A DNA stretch of 64,000 nucleotides from positions 1,765,501-1,829,500 of the forward strand of contig JACSYO010000527.1 of the NCBI GenBank assembly GCA_016806645.1. Reading direction: 5' to 3'. The stretch comes from Ophiodon elongatus (taxonomy: Eukaryota > Chordata > Actinopteri > Perciformes > Hexagrammidae). The stretch's first letter is position 1. Each line of letters opens with the position of its first letter. The position numbers and the translations under genes were made by a program. The notes under the pieces were generated by a model, which had not been told where the DNA came from, searched no databases, and was given only the letters and a program-made list of their open reading frames with translations. Positions 46,026 through 57,645 of this stretch are shown here, in pieces.

Positions 46026-48981
46026 CTACTGACTACCATGAAACAAACAAAAGCAAAATGCTGCGTAGACACTTGGCTGCTCTGTTGCATGGCGGCATCA
46101 CAACATTCACTTTGATTCACCTTCTAAATAACAAATTAAGCCACAGTCCTGCCAGTCGCTGTGTGTGTACTGAACTATTACTGCTCCCATTTCACAAGAC
46201 ATAAAGGCATTAAAGCTAGGTTTTTGTAATATTCTCCCAAAGAAAAGTTTGTTTGTATTTGTTGAAATTGGCTTCACATCAAGACTGCAATCGATAAATC
46301 AAATGTTAAATGAAGACAAAGAAATGAAAAAGAACAAAATCCAGTATCTCAGTCGCAGCATTATAATAAGCTCGTCCAATCATTTAATTCAACCTTCATG
46401 ATAAAAAGTTGGCAACACTATGCAGGGTTTTCTGTTGGATATTCTTTTTTAAATCTAGCATACTCTTGTTACTTTCAAGAGATGACCAACCATTGCTTTC
46501 AGAACAGAAATATAAAGTCAATATAAAGTACACCTAAATGGATTTGAAAGAATTAAAACAAAGTAAAATAGAAGACTGCATTAAGATGAAACCGAATGAA
46601 ACAAATTAAACAGAACAAAATTACATTGCATATAAAGTGCAAAGTGCAAGATACTTGAACTACAGTGGCAAACAGAAAAGTCTTGAGTTGAGAGAGGTTG
46701 ACTCTGAAACGCTGCAGCACTGTTTTGTTGGTCTCACCAAGTTTCAGTTCAAACCATGAAATCAAGATTGTGCTTAATAATCAAATAATTAATTAAAAAT
46801 GATTTGCCTGCCAAACATCTGACGTTTAATTAAGTTAAATTTAGTGTTTAAAAGCATTCTCTGCCAATTTATCTTTCATTTTTTCTTTGTGAGGACAGAC
46901 TGGCTGAAGAGTAATTGATGTCAAATTTGATAAATCGGCAGATTCAGTTGACTACGTTTTGCTCAGTTTACTGCTACACAAGAGTAATATAGGGGTTGTG
47001 GAAGTGGGGCAGGGACCCGGTCCGTCCTTGGGATCATGTCTCCCGTTTCCACTGATGCCAGGCAGATTTGCTCGGTGATGGTTTGAATGGCGATGATTCA
47101 AGATATCGGCTTAGTGGCCTTCATTATCACATCCAGTTCCTTTATCTCTGATCTCAGTTTGTTAGAGATATTCACGCGGCAGCCTCTGGTGCTGACAAGC
47201 CAACGTGGAAGTAACAAACTGCGGTTCTTCGAATGGCCACCTGAGGCCGTCACCAAAAGAGAGTCAATCTCCGCAGACCCCCCCCATCCCCCCCATGTTG
47301 AAATGCAGAAATAGATGTGTTTACAACCTGGTACAAAAAGCAGTTTTGTCTCTATAGCCAATATCCCAGTAAGGAGAGGGGATTTGAATAAAAGTCACCC
47401 TAATACATTATTATGAAGGCTTAAAGTTATGCATAATCAAGGGTGTTGCATCTTTGAGTGAGAGGTGGGAGCCGAGCTAAGTCGAGTCACTAAACCTAAC
47501 CTCTTGGCGTGTTTGTGGTGTTGGTGCCTTTTTGGTGATTTTTTTTTAAGCAAATATCAGGGCGCATCTAATGTCAACATTATCCAACGCCTCTATTTCA
47601 TTATTAAATCCCAAAACTAATTAGGAGACGGATCCATGAGCTGCTTGTCGACATTGGGGCTGTGATGTTTTGTTTTGTCAGGGTGCTTTCAACTCAGGTC
47701 TGAACAATAAGCATCACAGGCTGAACCAAACTTCCATCAGTACTCACACTTCATATCTGCTTGGGTGGAGGCCTTCTGCTCTGAAAAGATTCCCATGTCC
47801 AGAACAGATTGAGGTTATCGATATAATTGATCCCTTTCAGGGTTTTGCTGAGCCATGTATCCAGTGATGAGAGTCGGCTGGACCTGTTGATCCCTCTATA
47901 GACCATTGGCACTGGTCCACTAATAGGAAAAACTGGGCTTCCAGTTTGTCCACACAGTGAAACAGTTCAGTGAATCCGGCTTTAGCGTTTCTGATTGCAC
48001 TCTGTAAATATTATTGGCCCTGACATTTAAAATAATGCGATTCATTTTGGGTTGTTTATCAGTTGGGGAATGTCAAATACCCTATTATCTAGGATGCAGT
48101 AGGTCTTCCACAACAAGGGTTACAGGTTGAATCAACGTTTTAGCCTTTTTTTCTGTCCGCTGGCACTCTTCATAATACTCCCAAGGTCCTGGTTTATCAG
48201 CACCCATCTCCTCTTCTGTCTCATGGGGATTTATTAATTATTCAACCTGTTTATTTTAGTTAAGGTCTGGGGTGATGTGGTCTGGCTTTATGGCAGTCTG
48301 CCAGATGTCCGTGGTCGAAGTTGGCTGACCTGAATCCATTAATGTGGCCCTTGGTGGGAGTACAGTCTGTACTCCTCAATTTGCTTAATGTGGGAGAAAA
48401 CAATGGGCTCAAATAGGATTTTTATTTTCAATAGTTCTGGCACTACAATAGGTCTTTTGGGTCACTGTTGATATTAAAAAACATGTATTTTTCTTTGTAG
48501 AAATGTGTCTCAGCTGCAAAATGTCTGCGTCACTTACCAAAGGCTTGTGTACAAACAACAGTGTCGATATGAATGTCAGACTCATGTTAAAAAGACTGAA
48601 GTGTAAACGCTCTGGTTCTTCAAAGCAAGTCTCTTTGTCCGTCGGTCTCCGTCTGTGTGTCTGTCTCTCCTCCAGAGTCTTGTTATCTCAGCCTTTGGTC
48701 AGTGGAGGACGTCGAAGGCCCAGTGTGAGACAGAATAGATTGCCCATTAACCCTGACTTCAAAACAAACTAACAAGCAACACAATGGAGACTCAGTGAAA
48801 TATGAAAGCCTGCCATGCTCACTGTGTGAGGGGGAAAAAACCCAAAACATCAGCAGTCAAGGAACTCATCTTTTAATGGGACTGGGGGGCTTGAAAACAG
48901 CACATCAGCAAATAAGGAGCTATTGATTTTTTTTAATTCATGCTGACAATTACTGTTGACTAATAGTTTGATTACAATGAT
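46026..48981. other. Non-coding stretch
   Basis: No supported exon. At 47085-47320 both strands are open and the block ends in a C-run (47279-47298); it may be a conserved element. Frames at 46553-46765 and 47670-47867 are unsupported. Confidence 0.45.
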
Positions 48982-49008
48982 AAAAAAAAAAAAAAAAAAA
49001 AAAAAAAA
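48982..49008. repeat. (A)27 homopolymer
   Basis: 27 consecutive A. No retroposed gene body was recognised upstream. Confidence 0.95.
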
Positions 49009-49269
49009 TGCCATGGGGAGCCATATCGATCCAAACTGTTTAAAGTGTTTGTTGTAAACTGATGCAAACTAAGGTCAAGTACACCTCTTCACAGACATGA
49101 GAAACACCCACACCTTAATTAAAGGTTGCCATATTTGATCATTACTGTATGTACTGAGAAGGTTTTTCTTTCTTGTTATGTGGAAGCTTTGAAGGAAAGT
49201 GCAGGCTTAGCCACCACATAATGATGATTCAGTTTAAGGAAGAATAGAGGGTGTTTTTTTTTTGTTTTT

Positions 49270-49290
49270 TTATATATATATATATATATA
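49270..49290. repeat. (TA)n microsatellite
   Basis: TA run preceded by T-rich sequence. Confidence 0.95.
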
Positions 49291-49997
49291 CACGAGTCTC
49301 ATTAAGAAAGAAAATCACTGTAGCTCATTGTGGATTGATTGATTGAGCGAGTGTGACTGTCGGTACGTCCACGCGGGCGTTGTTTTTGACAAATGTGAAT
49401 ATAAGCGATGGCATACATGTGTGTAAAGTTAGAAAAGGCGACAACAGGAAGCAGACAGGGTGAAATTGGCGTCAGGCAAAAAGCCGGTCGGCCTCTTGAA
49501 GGGCCATTAAAGTGACATGGAAGGAATTGCAGGGAATCACTGGAATGAATCGCTGCTTTCAGGCTTTAAATGTTGCAGTTTGTTTGTTTTTTTTGTTTTT
49601 TTTCCTCTATCTAGGGTTTGGAGTTGATATTGTTTAGTATGTGCAGAGCAACTTCCAAGAACATTTGGAGCTTGAAAATGTGTTTTAAAATACACTGGAC
49701 GAATCATTAACAAGTGGCACGTGCGAGTGATTCAGGAAAAGTTGTTTGCATACACCGGTTTATTTGGAATTTTCTTGTTGGCGTTAATCAAGTTGGCCTC
49801 TCTACACAGATGGTAAAAGGAAGGACACTCTGGTCGAAGTCAGGGCCGACTCACGAGGCGCTCCGGGGCTTCTTGAGTGATACGCCGGGTTCACACTGGA
49901 TGTGGAAGCGCTGCCAAGCACCAAGTTATGTCAGTTGAGCGGGAACCATTTTTTCTGCGTGGGTCAACAAGACATTCTGCTCCCCTGCTGTTTCCTA

Positions 49998-49999
<2 letters not shown>

Positions 50000-50036
<37 letters not shown>
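50000..50036. repeat. (GT)n microsatellite
   Basis: Perfect GT run of about 18 units; the Cys/Val frame across it is an artefact. Confidence 0.97.
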
Positions 50037-50042
<6 letters not shown>

Positions 50043-51070
50043 TGTGTGTGTCTACTCGTCGTGCTGTTTAGACACAGCTGAGAAATACATGGAATAGGAA
50101 AGCAATTTAAAAAACCACAACGACAAACAGCAGTGACTGTACTTTGTAATACAAAATAAATAAAAAGTTAAAGAAGAAATAATGAATTCAATCATGTGGA
50201 AAGGGGAATCAGGGGAATTGAAAGTTCAGAAAAACAGCAGGGGTGGAGGAGAGGAAAGTCAAAAGGGTGGGGATGCATATTTTAGCACGCATATTTTTTT
50301 TCTATATTATAAGAACGAGATCTTAGTGCCGTGAGCAAATATGTCTATAAAGCACACTGCTAATCTACAATAAATGATATAAATAATATATTCTATATGA
50401 TATAAATGGTCTCTGAGCTCTGTTACATGATAAAATATGCATCCCACGCTTTTGACTTTCCTCCCCTATCTCCCTTCTGTTCTCCCGGAGTTTCAATTTC
50501 CCCTGATTCTCCTCCCACATGATCGAATTTCAAAACCCAGTACTTATTCCTCATATTTGTCAGTTGTGTCTAAACAGAGAAGGAGACACGCATTCACAGA
50601 CACAAAGCAGACAGACAGACAGAGATTAGCAATAGAGCCACCTTCCACAGAGCCGTCGGACTTACATCCAAAAGGTTTTGTCTTCCAGATGCTGCAGAAC
50701 TCGAGCGTGGACTTCTCTGTTGAAGTGAGGGCTCGTGTTTCTTTTTCTATTTACCACTTTGTTGAAGTGACTTCACTGTGCTCCCGGATTTAAGCAATTA
50801 ACTTGACGAGTATGACGTTATCGTAAGAGACAAAATAGCCAAACCCATTCCAATTAGACCAAATTGCGAAGTAAAAAGAAAAGAAAAAAAGAATAATCTT
50901 TTTTTTTTTTTTTCGATACCATCAATTGGCAGACAGGCTACGTTTGTCACGAGGCGATGGAGTAAGTGGAACATCTGGAGGCTGAAGAGATATTTAATTC
51001 TCATGTGGTTGGTGGAAACCAATAAACTACTTAAAATAACTCAAGCATGGATACTTATAATATTGAAAGA

Positions 51071-51071
<1 letters not shown>

Positions 51072-51101
<30 letters not shown>
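51072..51101. repeat. (AC)n microsatellite
   Basis: Perfect AC run of about 15 units. Confidence 0.97.
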
Positions 51102-51778
51102 TCCCCTGACTACACGGCTTCACACTGATTCTCCCCTTAAATCAGCTCATTTGAATGCAAAGCCAGAGTTTTCTTTCCAATTACACACTTGCACTAGAGC
51201 AAAGTAAATCTGGGAAGGGTTTTAGAAATTACAGTTATTAGATTATGATGAGCAAAGTTCAGTTGAAAGGCGTAAGCCTCTGCAGTTCACATGAGAAAGG
51301 AAGTGCTCCACACGCAGCACTCGCCATGCTCTTCAACCAGAACCCTGCATAATCACTGTATATAGCACGTGCAGAAAGACTTAGAATTACTCATGGTGCT
51401 ATTTGTTTCCTGTGTGTGCTCTACCATCATGGCCGCTAAGAGCAAGATGCAAAAACATTTTTATGAATGACCCAATGAAATGAAGCGCGGTGACAAAGTA
51501 GGAGCCACCAGGAAAGATACAATTTTTCACAATGTCATTAATGGACTCATTTAATATGTTTATGTCTACGTAGCAAGATTTCATGTAGACAATCATACCC
51601 CGTCCCAAATTCACTTTTTATTGAACACATGAACAGTTCCCTTTACAAGTATTTTTGCTAATGTACTGTAATTTCATGCCACAATAAACATTATGGAAAT
51701 GTGCGGGGCTTTTCTCTTTAAAACTGAAAGTGCCCACATTGAATGTTCTGCCATGCAACTCAGAGTGCATCCACAGAT

Positions 51779-51802
51779 ATATACATATATATATATATAT
51801 AT
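51779..51802. repeat. (TA)n microsatellite
   Basis: TATA run with one interruption. Confidence 0.9.
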
Positions 51803-52554
51803 TTCTTTTTTTTCATCTTGATGACCGTGGTGGCAAGTTTGTTGTGTACTGAGGCAAAATCTGTAGAGAATGAAGTTTGGAAACGTGTATCGCTTTGGTG
51901 TTCTTCTACAGAATGTCCAAAACAAAATGCAATGTGAGGAGTCACATTTTCAGAGATTTTATGTGAATGTAGCTTAAATATAACAATATCAGATATATGT
52001 ATCCTTTTTTTCGGTGATAAAAAAGAAAGAAAAAAAAACGTGAATAATTTAGATTGCCTGCCTGTCTGAGTGGGCGTTCAGTGTAAAGAGCAATGCTCAC
52101 AGTGAACAGTAGAGCAACAGCGTGTGTGTAAGGTTTCTGGCCCTTTTTTAAAGTTATTGTTCAGAGTTGTATGCTTTTAATTTTGAGTACCCTCATGTTG
52201 GGTATCTTCTTTATGCATTTTATTTTTTGTTAACCTGGTGGGTGTTTCTGTTTTGTCCCTATCAGGGGAGCCAGGCTTTACAAAAGTTCTAAAAACTTTT
52301 TCTTCTCTTCTGTACACTTCTTCGAACACTACATCTTAGGACTTTCAGCTGTATGCTTTACGGCTGCTGTTTTACAAGATATTCTTTTGGGTACTGAACG
52401 GTGCTTTCCTCCTGGAGAAAAGCTCCCTGGGCCCTAAAGCTTCAGGTGGCTACAGCTGCAGACATGTGATTCTGATAATCTGAAAAAGAGGCAGCCGAGG
52501 CAATCGAAAACTGTGGTTCTGTAGGCTACCACTGTAAAACCCCATGTTGCTGTT

Positions 52555-52680
52555 GTGGCTCATCCATAAATCACCGGGTTGGTGGTTAAACCCGATTCCA
52601 CCATTACTCAAGCGTTGTTGAGCAAGACACTAGAGCCCAAGCACTTATGTTATAAACGTGCTCCAAAGGTCCTCTGTTTC
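52555..52680 (+). mobile_element. Degenerate tRNA-derived SINE fragment
   Basis: A GTGGCTCATCCATAAATCAC start is followed by GGTTAAACCCGATTCC (52583-52598), which resembles the tRNA B box GGTTCGANTCC, and then TTGTTGAGCAAGACAC, the phrase that follows the tRNA part in common fish tRNA-derived SINEs. The A box is degenerate and there is no terminal A-tail, so it is an inactive fragment. Confidence 0.55.
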
Positions 52681-53639
52681 CTGGGAACCGTGGCGATGAG
52701 TGTGATTATACAGTCAGAGGTGTCATATTTGTCTTCCCCTCCATTATTGCCATGGTTAGCTATTATTTGCAGAAGTTATGAATTCAAACAACATGGGTGT
52801 TGCCAGCCAGCCACTTGACATCCAACAGACAAACACACATTTGGTCAAATTGGCCATTTACCATCATACAGATGGATATAATTGTGTTACACAATGGATT
52901 TGACCTCAGCAAAAGTTCTGTATTTCCTCATGAGAAAAACCTAAACTTTCATACAACCCTCCACCCATCAACTCTTCCATCACACGAGCTGCCATTTTAA
53001 ACTTCATCCTGTCATCCACATACGTGAACAACTATGACTCTCTTTGCCCACCTACCCATCCATTCCTCAGTGTAATCTCTGTCCACCCAATCACACATCC
53101 GTCCGTCAGTCACTCCTTTATCTGTTCAAGTCGCTATAGCTACTGATGGCTGCCTGGGCAGAGCTTTTTTTTTTCTTTTCCAGTTTGACAGTTCAAAAGA
53201 CAAAGTGCTCTTGAGGCTGACAGCAAGCCGGTCAGATAGGAGCAGGTAAGTGGCACCTTCTGCTCATCACTGCCAGCAGAGAGTGAGCACCGAGCAGCCC
53301 CACGCTCTGCCTGTGATCTTCTGGAACCATCGCTCCGTGGCGGCAATCAGAAGACGGCCTGCTGCGCTGCCTCTCTTCTGCCTCTCATCAGACGTCGAAT
53401 CCTCCACCTGTCTCCAACACAGTCCTATTAAATAAATGAATGAACTTGTGGATTCGTAACTCCCTGCATTTCTGCTGTCATAATTCAAAAAGTACCGGCT
53501 CCTGTCACTTTGATTTTTACATGTTCAGCAAAGGCAACGCATCCTATGTTATGGCATGACATTGTATGAATTGTATGCTAATTTAAATAAAATTTTTCGG
53601 GTGTTTTCCTAGGAAAGCCAGCAATATGTGTCAATTTAC
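52681..53639. other. Non-coding stretch, no gene seen
   Basis: Short overlapping frames at 53140-53488 on both strands lack splice support. Confidence 0.5.
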
Positions 53640-53835
53640 GCTTGTTACATCTATACATTTTTTTTCAAAATAAACTTTCATCTTCACATTAAACAGCTCA
53701 GTTAGGTTTAGGCAACAAAACGATTGTGCATTGGGTTAAAATAACTGCAGAAGTGACGTTACCTAAGTACAGAAGTTAGAAGACGATTAAATAAACGTTG
53801 ACTTACGGCACACGGCACAAACATTGGTCACCGGA
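53640..53835 (+). repeat. Dispersed repeat R copy
   Basis: Reads CTTGTTACATCTATACATTT, TTCAAAATAAACTTTCATCT, GTTAGGTTTAGGCAACAAAA and a degenerate tail. The 139-codon frame that starts near its end (53824-54243) begins inside repeat sequence and has no further coding evidence. Confidence 0.75.
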
Positions 53836-54384
53836 AAGATGTCTGTTTACGGAGTACTCCTTTCAAGCAATTCCATTTTTCTCTCACGGAATACACAAAG
53901 TGTTTTTTTAATTTGTAAAACACTTCAGACGAAATTGCTGTCAAAGCAAACAATTCCTCATCGAGCCACTAACTTGAATGCAAGTACTTACATGAGTGGT
54001 GCCAGTGTAAGTGATGGGTGTTGTGAAGAACATAGGAGAAAGAAGATGAAGCAAGGGAGAAATTCACAGCGCCCTGTGCCAAGTAAAGCTCTATTTATTT
54101 ACTGTGGAGCACCAAACATTGAAGTCATCCCTCATGTGTACTTGATGACATTTAGAAGGGACAAAAAAACTTTAACTTCAATAATTGTTTGGGTTGAGCT
54201 CCTCAGTTCACTCTTGACCTTGAGGCAGTTGCTGACAAAATAATCTCAACTCTGCATCTTGTTTGTTCTGGAACTTTCAACTCTGCAACGTCTTCATTAG
54301 CAGATGGAGTTTGTTCAAACGTTCCCTGATTATGTATTCTTTCACTAACGTTTTCAATGATTAACACATTGAGTAACTTTAACC

Positions 54385-54480
54385 CTATTCTAAGTGGTGG
54401 ATGGGCCAAACAAACGCAGGACTTTCATTCAGGAGACCACTGTTAGTGTCCCGTGCAAAACTAGAAGTAAACATTGACAT
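54385..54480 (-). repeat. Dispersed repeat R end module (reverse)
   Basis: GGATGGGCCAAACAAACGCA, then GGACTTTCATTCAGGAGACC, reverse complement of the CTCCTGGTTGAAAGTCC end. Confidence 0.65.
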
Positions 54481-54898
54481 TTTGTCACGTGTATCAAATC
54501 TTCAAGTCCAGTTTGTTGCTAGAGAACTTACCACATCCAGCAGTGCAGTCAGCGGAATCACAAGCAATGAGAAAGCAAAGCTAATGTCAACCAAACACGA
54601 GAGTTAAGAAATGCAGAGATAACATAACCACAGTTGAACAATTAATCCAGTCAAGTCAAACTAATAATTACTGTCCTAAAATAATTCAAAACAGCCGCCA
54701 ACAATGTAAAAGATGTATTATTTAACTGATAAGGAATTAAACTACACAACACACACACGCATGCAATATGTTCTTATACTTGCTTAAAATTCTTACTTGG
54801 CCACATTAGTGTGCTCTAGTAAAATCTTTTTTTAAAAATGAATTCATGGCCCCTACAATGAGGCCAGGTGTATGGGCGAAGTATGTTATTGGAAAGAT

Positions 54899-55070
54899 TC
54901 AGTCCTCCTCAGCCAGTCCTTGGCGCTTTGACTCTTCAGGGGGATTTGTAATCGAGGGCCGTCTGTCCTGACCCCCCCCGCCCTCCCCCAGGAGCCCAGA
55001 CACTGGTGGTGGCTGATGATTCTGCCGAGACTGGTAGGCTAAAGAAGCTGATGAAACGTATCTCCGAAGA
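54899..55070 (-). CDS. Candidate terminal exon (exon B) of an unrecognised gene
   Basis: On the minus strand a textbook acceptor (long C/T tract ending CATCCCTGCCCAG) lies immediately before 55070. The exon is 172 bases: one base completing a split codon, then 56 codons and a TGA at 54899-54901. The peptide is basic and polar with a proline/glycine-rich middle (LRRYVSSASLAYQSRQNHQP, PPVSGLLGEGGGGQDRRPS) and an acidic tail (EESKRQGLAEED), consistent with a disordered C-terminus. The phase fits exon A (55390 and upstream) exactly: two bases there plus one here make a Gly codon. An alternative acceptor in the same intron (TTGTTTTAG before 55248) would give a short alternative end that stops at 55197-55199. 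The family is unknown. No clear AATAAA was found downstream within about 500 bases. Confidence 0.5.
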
Positions 55071-55389
55071 CTGGGCAGGGATGGGGACGTGGAGGGGAAT
55101 GTGCAACAGCAGCACAAAAGTCACAGAGATAATCTTTTTTTTAATAAAAAAGACAACAGCAGGGTGATGGGCTAACAACGTAGTTGTGTCGCTGTGCTAC
55201 TGGATTGATGCGACCAGCCGAAGAGAACGGCTGATTTCACGATTGACCCTAAAACAATAACAGCAAGGAATGTATGAGTCAGTGTGCATGAGTTAAGTGA
55301 ATGGCAGGATACATGATGAATAGACTACAGGACTATAAGTATGCAGAAGTATAGTCTTCCTGGCTGAACTTGTGCTTGAGCTTCATTAC

Positions 55390-55710
55390 CCATAGCGGAA
55401 TAAGTGAGTGTGTGCATACATCACTGGAATCAGGATGCAGTCCTTCTCTTCCAGATCCAAGCCTTGCAGCTCATTTTCCTCCCAAATTCCTACAGTAACA
55501 CCTTTATCAATCGCTCTCTCATAATGCTGAGCACAGCTGGCCTGTTCAGCTTTTCTCTCATTTTCTAACCTATTTCCTCCCCATCGCCGCCTTAATACCT
55601 TCATCAGCCTCCAAATAGCCTCAATCGCTTCAGCAGATGGTGCAGCTGTCTGAGGATCGTCAATCTCAATCTCAATCTCAGGTGATTTGCTGCGATGAAC
55701 TGGTTTACTA
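55390..55710 (-). CDS. Candidate penultimate exon (exon A), unrecognised gene
   Basis: The minus strand is open for about 107 codons from just after a TGA (about 55712) down to a donor TATGG|GTAATG at 55390/55389. The translation looks like genuine protein. It runs from a basic start (VSKPVHRSKSP) through an acidic Glu-Ile repeat (EIEIEIDDP, encoded by a TCAATC hexamer run on the plus strand). A helical basic part follows (AIEAIWRLMKVLRRRWGGN, ERKAEQASCAQHYERAIDK), and the exon ends in a compact stretch (GVTVGIWEENELQGLDLEEK, DCILIPVMYAHTHLFRYG). The 5' boundary is uncertain: AG sites near 55706 and 55691 are possible, with weak pyrimidine tracts. Joined to exon B across a 319-base intron, the frame continues. 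The first in-frame ATG (MKVLRR) would give a 72-codon start here if there were no upstream exon. I do not recognise the protein. Repeat copies flank the locus, so a transposon-derived origin cannot be excluded. Confidence 0.5.
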
Positions 55711-55712
55711 AC

Positions 55713-57299
55713 CAGTCTTCACATCATCAACAACAGAGGATGTACACGGTCCGTCTTTGGTTTAATATTTATGCAAATATGGCAACAGCATATCTGTTCT
55801 TTGACACATGCTAGAGTAGGTAAATGTAATTTCAAGAAATACAATGTCGTTCATAATTTAACAAAAGGTACATCAATATTTAGCAGACAAACGTGTTTAA
55901 TTACTGGGTCGTTTTACTTGTCAAACCACTTTCAGACATTCTTACTCTATTGAAGTTGTTGATATTTCAGTTCATTTTTTCCCCAGATATTCTTTCTATT
56001 TCAAAATGTACTGAGTGCTTTTTAGTGTATAATATGAGTCACAGTTATGGTGGTCCCTCCAGGAGGTGCTTTTAGATTTTCAGATACAAAAAACGTTTTA
56101 GTCTTGTTGAAGAAAATAGTATTGCTGCCTGTGAGGGAGAGCTTCATTCACAGCCATATTTGCAGGCAATGTGCACACAACTAGGGTAGGCAGGAAGTAA
56201 TTGATTATTACATCCACCAAGAATAAGGTTATGTTTTCACTTTGATTTGTTCTGTTTGTTAGCAGGAATACGGAAGAAAAAAAAATACTCACCCAATTTT
56301 CTGAGAATTGGTGTAAGGGTGTAGCATTAAACAAGTAAGAAACTATACAATTCTGGAGTGGGTCAGCATCACGGGGCAGATTCATGCATTATTTTTCACT
56401 TATGGGGAGAGATTTCTTTGTACTTTTCATGTTACAATATGTAAAACCACAATTGTAAAAATGACTTCAGTGTACAATTGCTGTTTTTTTGGTTTGTCTC
56501 TGTTGCATTGAATAACTGTGAGAATAAATCCAGTTTAATTAATACATCTGTGACTTTGAAGGTTTATCAGGCAGAAAATCTATGCACTGCGCTTTATAAT
56601 ACAATGAAACAGGTATTTTACAACAATGAAAAGTTATGATTCATTTCAAAATCATTTCGGTTATTTGTCTCAATGAAAGCGAACTAAACGATAGATTTAA
56701 ATCATTCATTTTACAATGAAATCTTCCATGAACGTAGGATTCCATGTAAATGCTTGACTAGTATGTTGGTGGATGGCATTGCATTGAGTTGCAGCATAAG
56801 TTGAGCCAGGTACAACTTTTTTGATTGATGACCCAGTATTCTCTGTCTGACCCCCTTGTGGCAGCAACCACACCTCCAAATGAATGAGGAGGCTGAGTTT
56901 TTGGACACAGCACTTATGTTGGTCTGAGCACGGCCTTCTGCTTTCAGACACAGCCACTCTGATGGTAGTGATGCATATCATGTCTAACTTTCGAAAATCC
57001 ACACAGTTTCACCACTGGAAAAAGCCCTGAAGCAGCCCTGCAACTGGCCACGTCACTCAGTTGCCTGGATGGACCGGATGTAATGACAACTACGGATGTG
57101 ATAGCTACAAAGGTTGCCGTGGATATTCATGAGGAATATTCCCAATTATTTCGTGAACACCCCAAACCATTCGTATTGGACTGTACCATTCTTATCCCTA
57201 ACTTCCTCATTGCACACAAGCAATATCTGGTCAGATTGGAATGAAATTCGCTAAACATGGTCATGATCCCAAGAGGATGACTCTTTCCCATGTAGGACC
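55713..57299. other. Non-coding stretch upstream of the minus-strand gene
   Basis: AT-rich. No further minus-strand exon was identified between 55.72 and 57.3 kb, although small ones could be missed. Frames at 56098-56385 and 56706-57002 have no splice support. Confidence 0.45.
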
Positions 57300-57645
57300 A
57301 ACACGTTCTCAATCCTAACTTGTCAAATACCAACACTTAGTCAGATGCCCAACTATGAAGCTATAGGGACCCCTCTAGCGTTTTGGACATGTCAGGGATG
57401 GCAATCAGTTTCCACTTGTTACATGCGTAGTGTCTTTTCAAAATAACCTTCCTTCTACACAAGAAGTCATGCTTAGGCAACAACATTACTTTGTTAGGGT
57501 TAAAAAGATTATCATAGTTGATTTTAATTTGACTGATAATGTGCCACCGAGTGCCAATGAGTCAACTGACTAGCGATTCACGTGCCTAATGAATAACTAG
57601 TCACATGACTAACATGACACAATAAGTCAACGTTTACTTCTTTTT
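57300..57645 (+). repeat. Dispersed repeat R, longest ordered copy
   Basis: The 5' module (CACGTTCTCAATCCTAACTT, GTCAAATACC), then CACTTGTTACATGCGTAGTG, TCTTTTCAAAATAACCTTCC, a 'taggcaacaacattactttgttagggtt' body, and the palindrome cluster with AGTCACATGACT at 57599-57610. It shows the order of modules that other copies carry only in part. Confidence 0.8.

Larger units (their letters stand above)
50037..52554. other. Non-coding stretch with microsatellites
   Basis: A plus frame of 118 codons (50437-50793) is low complexity at its start and has no confirmed splice sites. It includes a GACA run near 50610 and an acceptor-like TTTTGTCTTCCAG before 50690. The block 51120-51260 is AT-rich and non-repetitive (conserved-element style). 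Further simple repeats lie at 51072-51101 and 51779-51802. Confidence 0.45.

Noticed and set aside
50437..50793. 118-codon plus frame with an acceptor-like site before 50690
   Set aside because: The start is pyrimidine-rich low complexity, and the possible small exon has only a weak donor (GAA|GTGAGG); not enough to call.
53824..54243. 139-codon plus frame
   Set aside because: Starts within a dispersed repeat copy and lacks any recognisable domain or splice signals; probably chance or repeat-derived.
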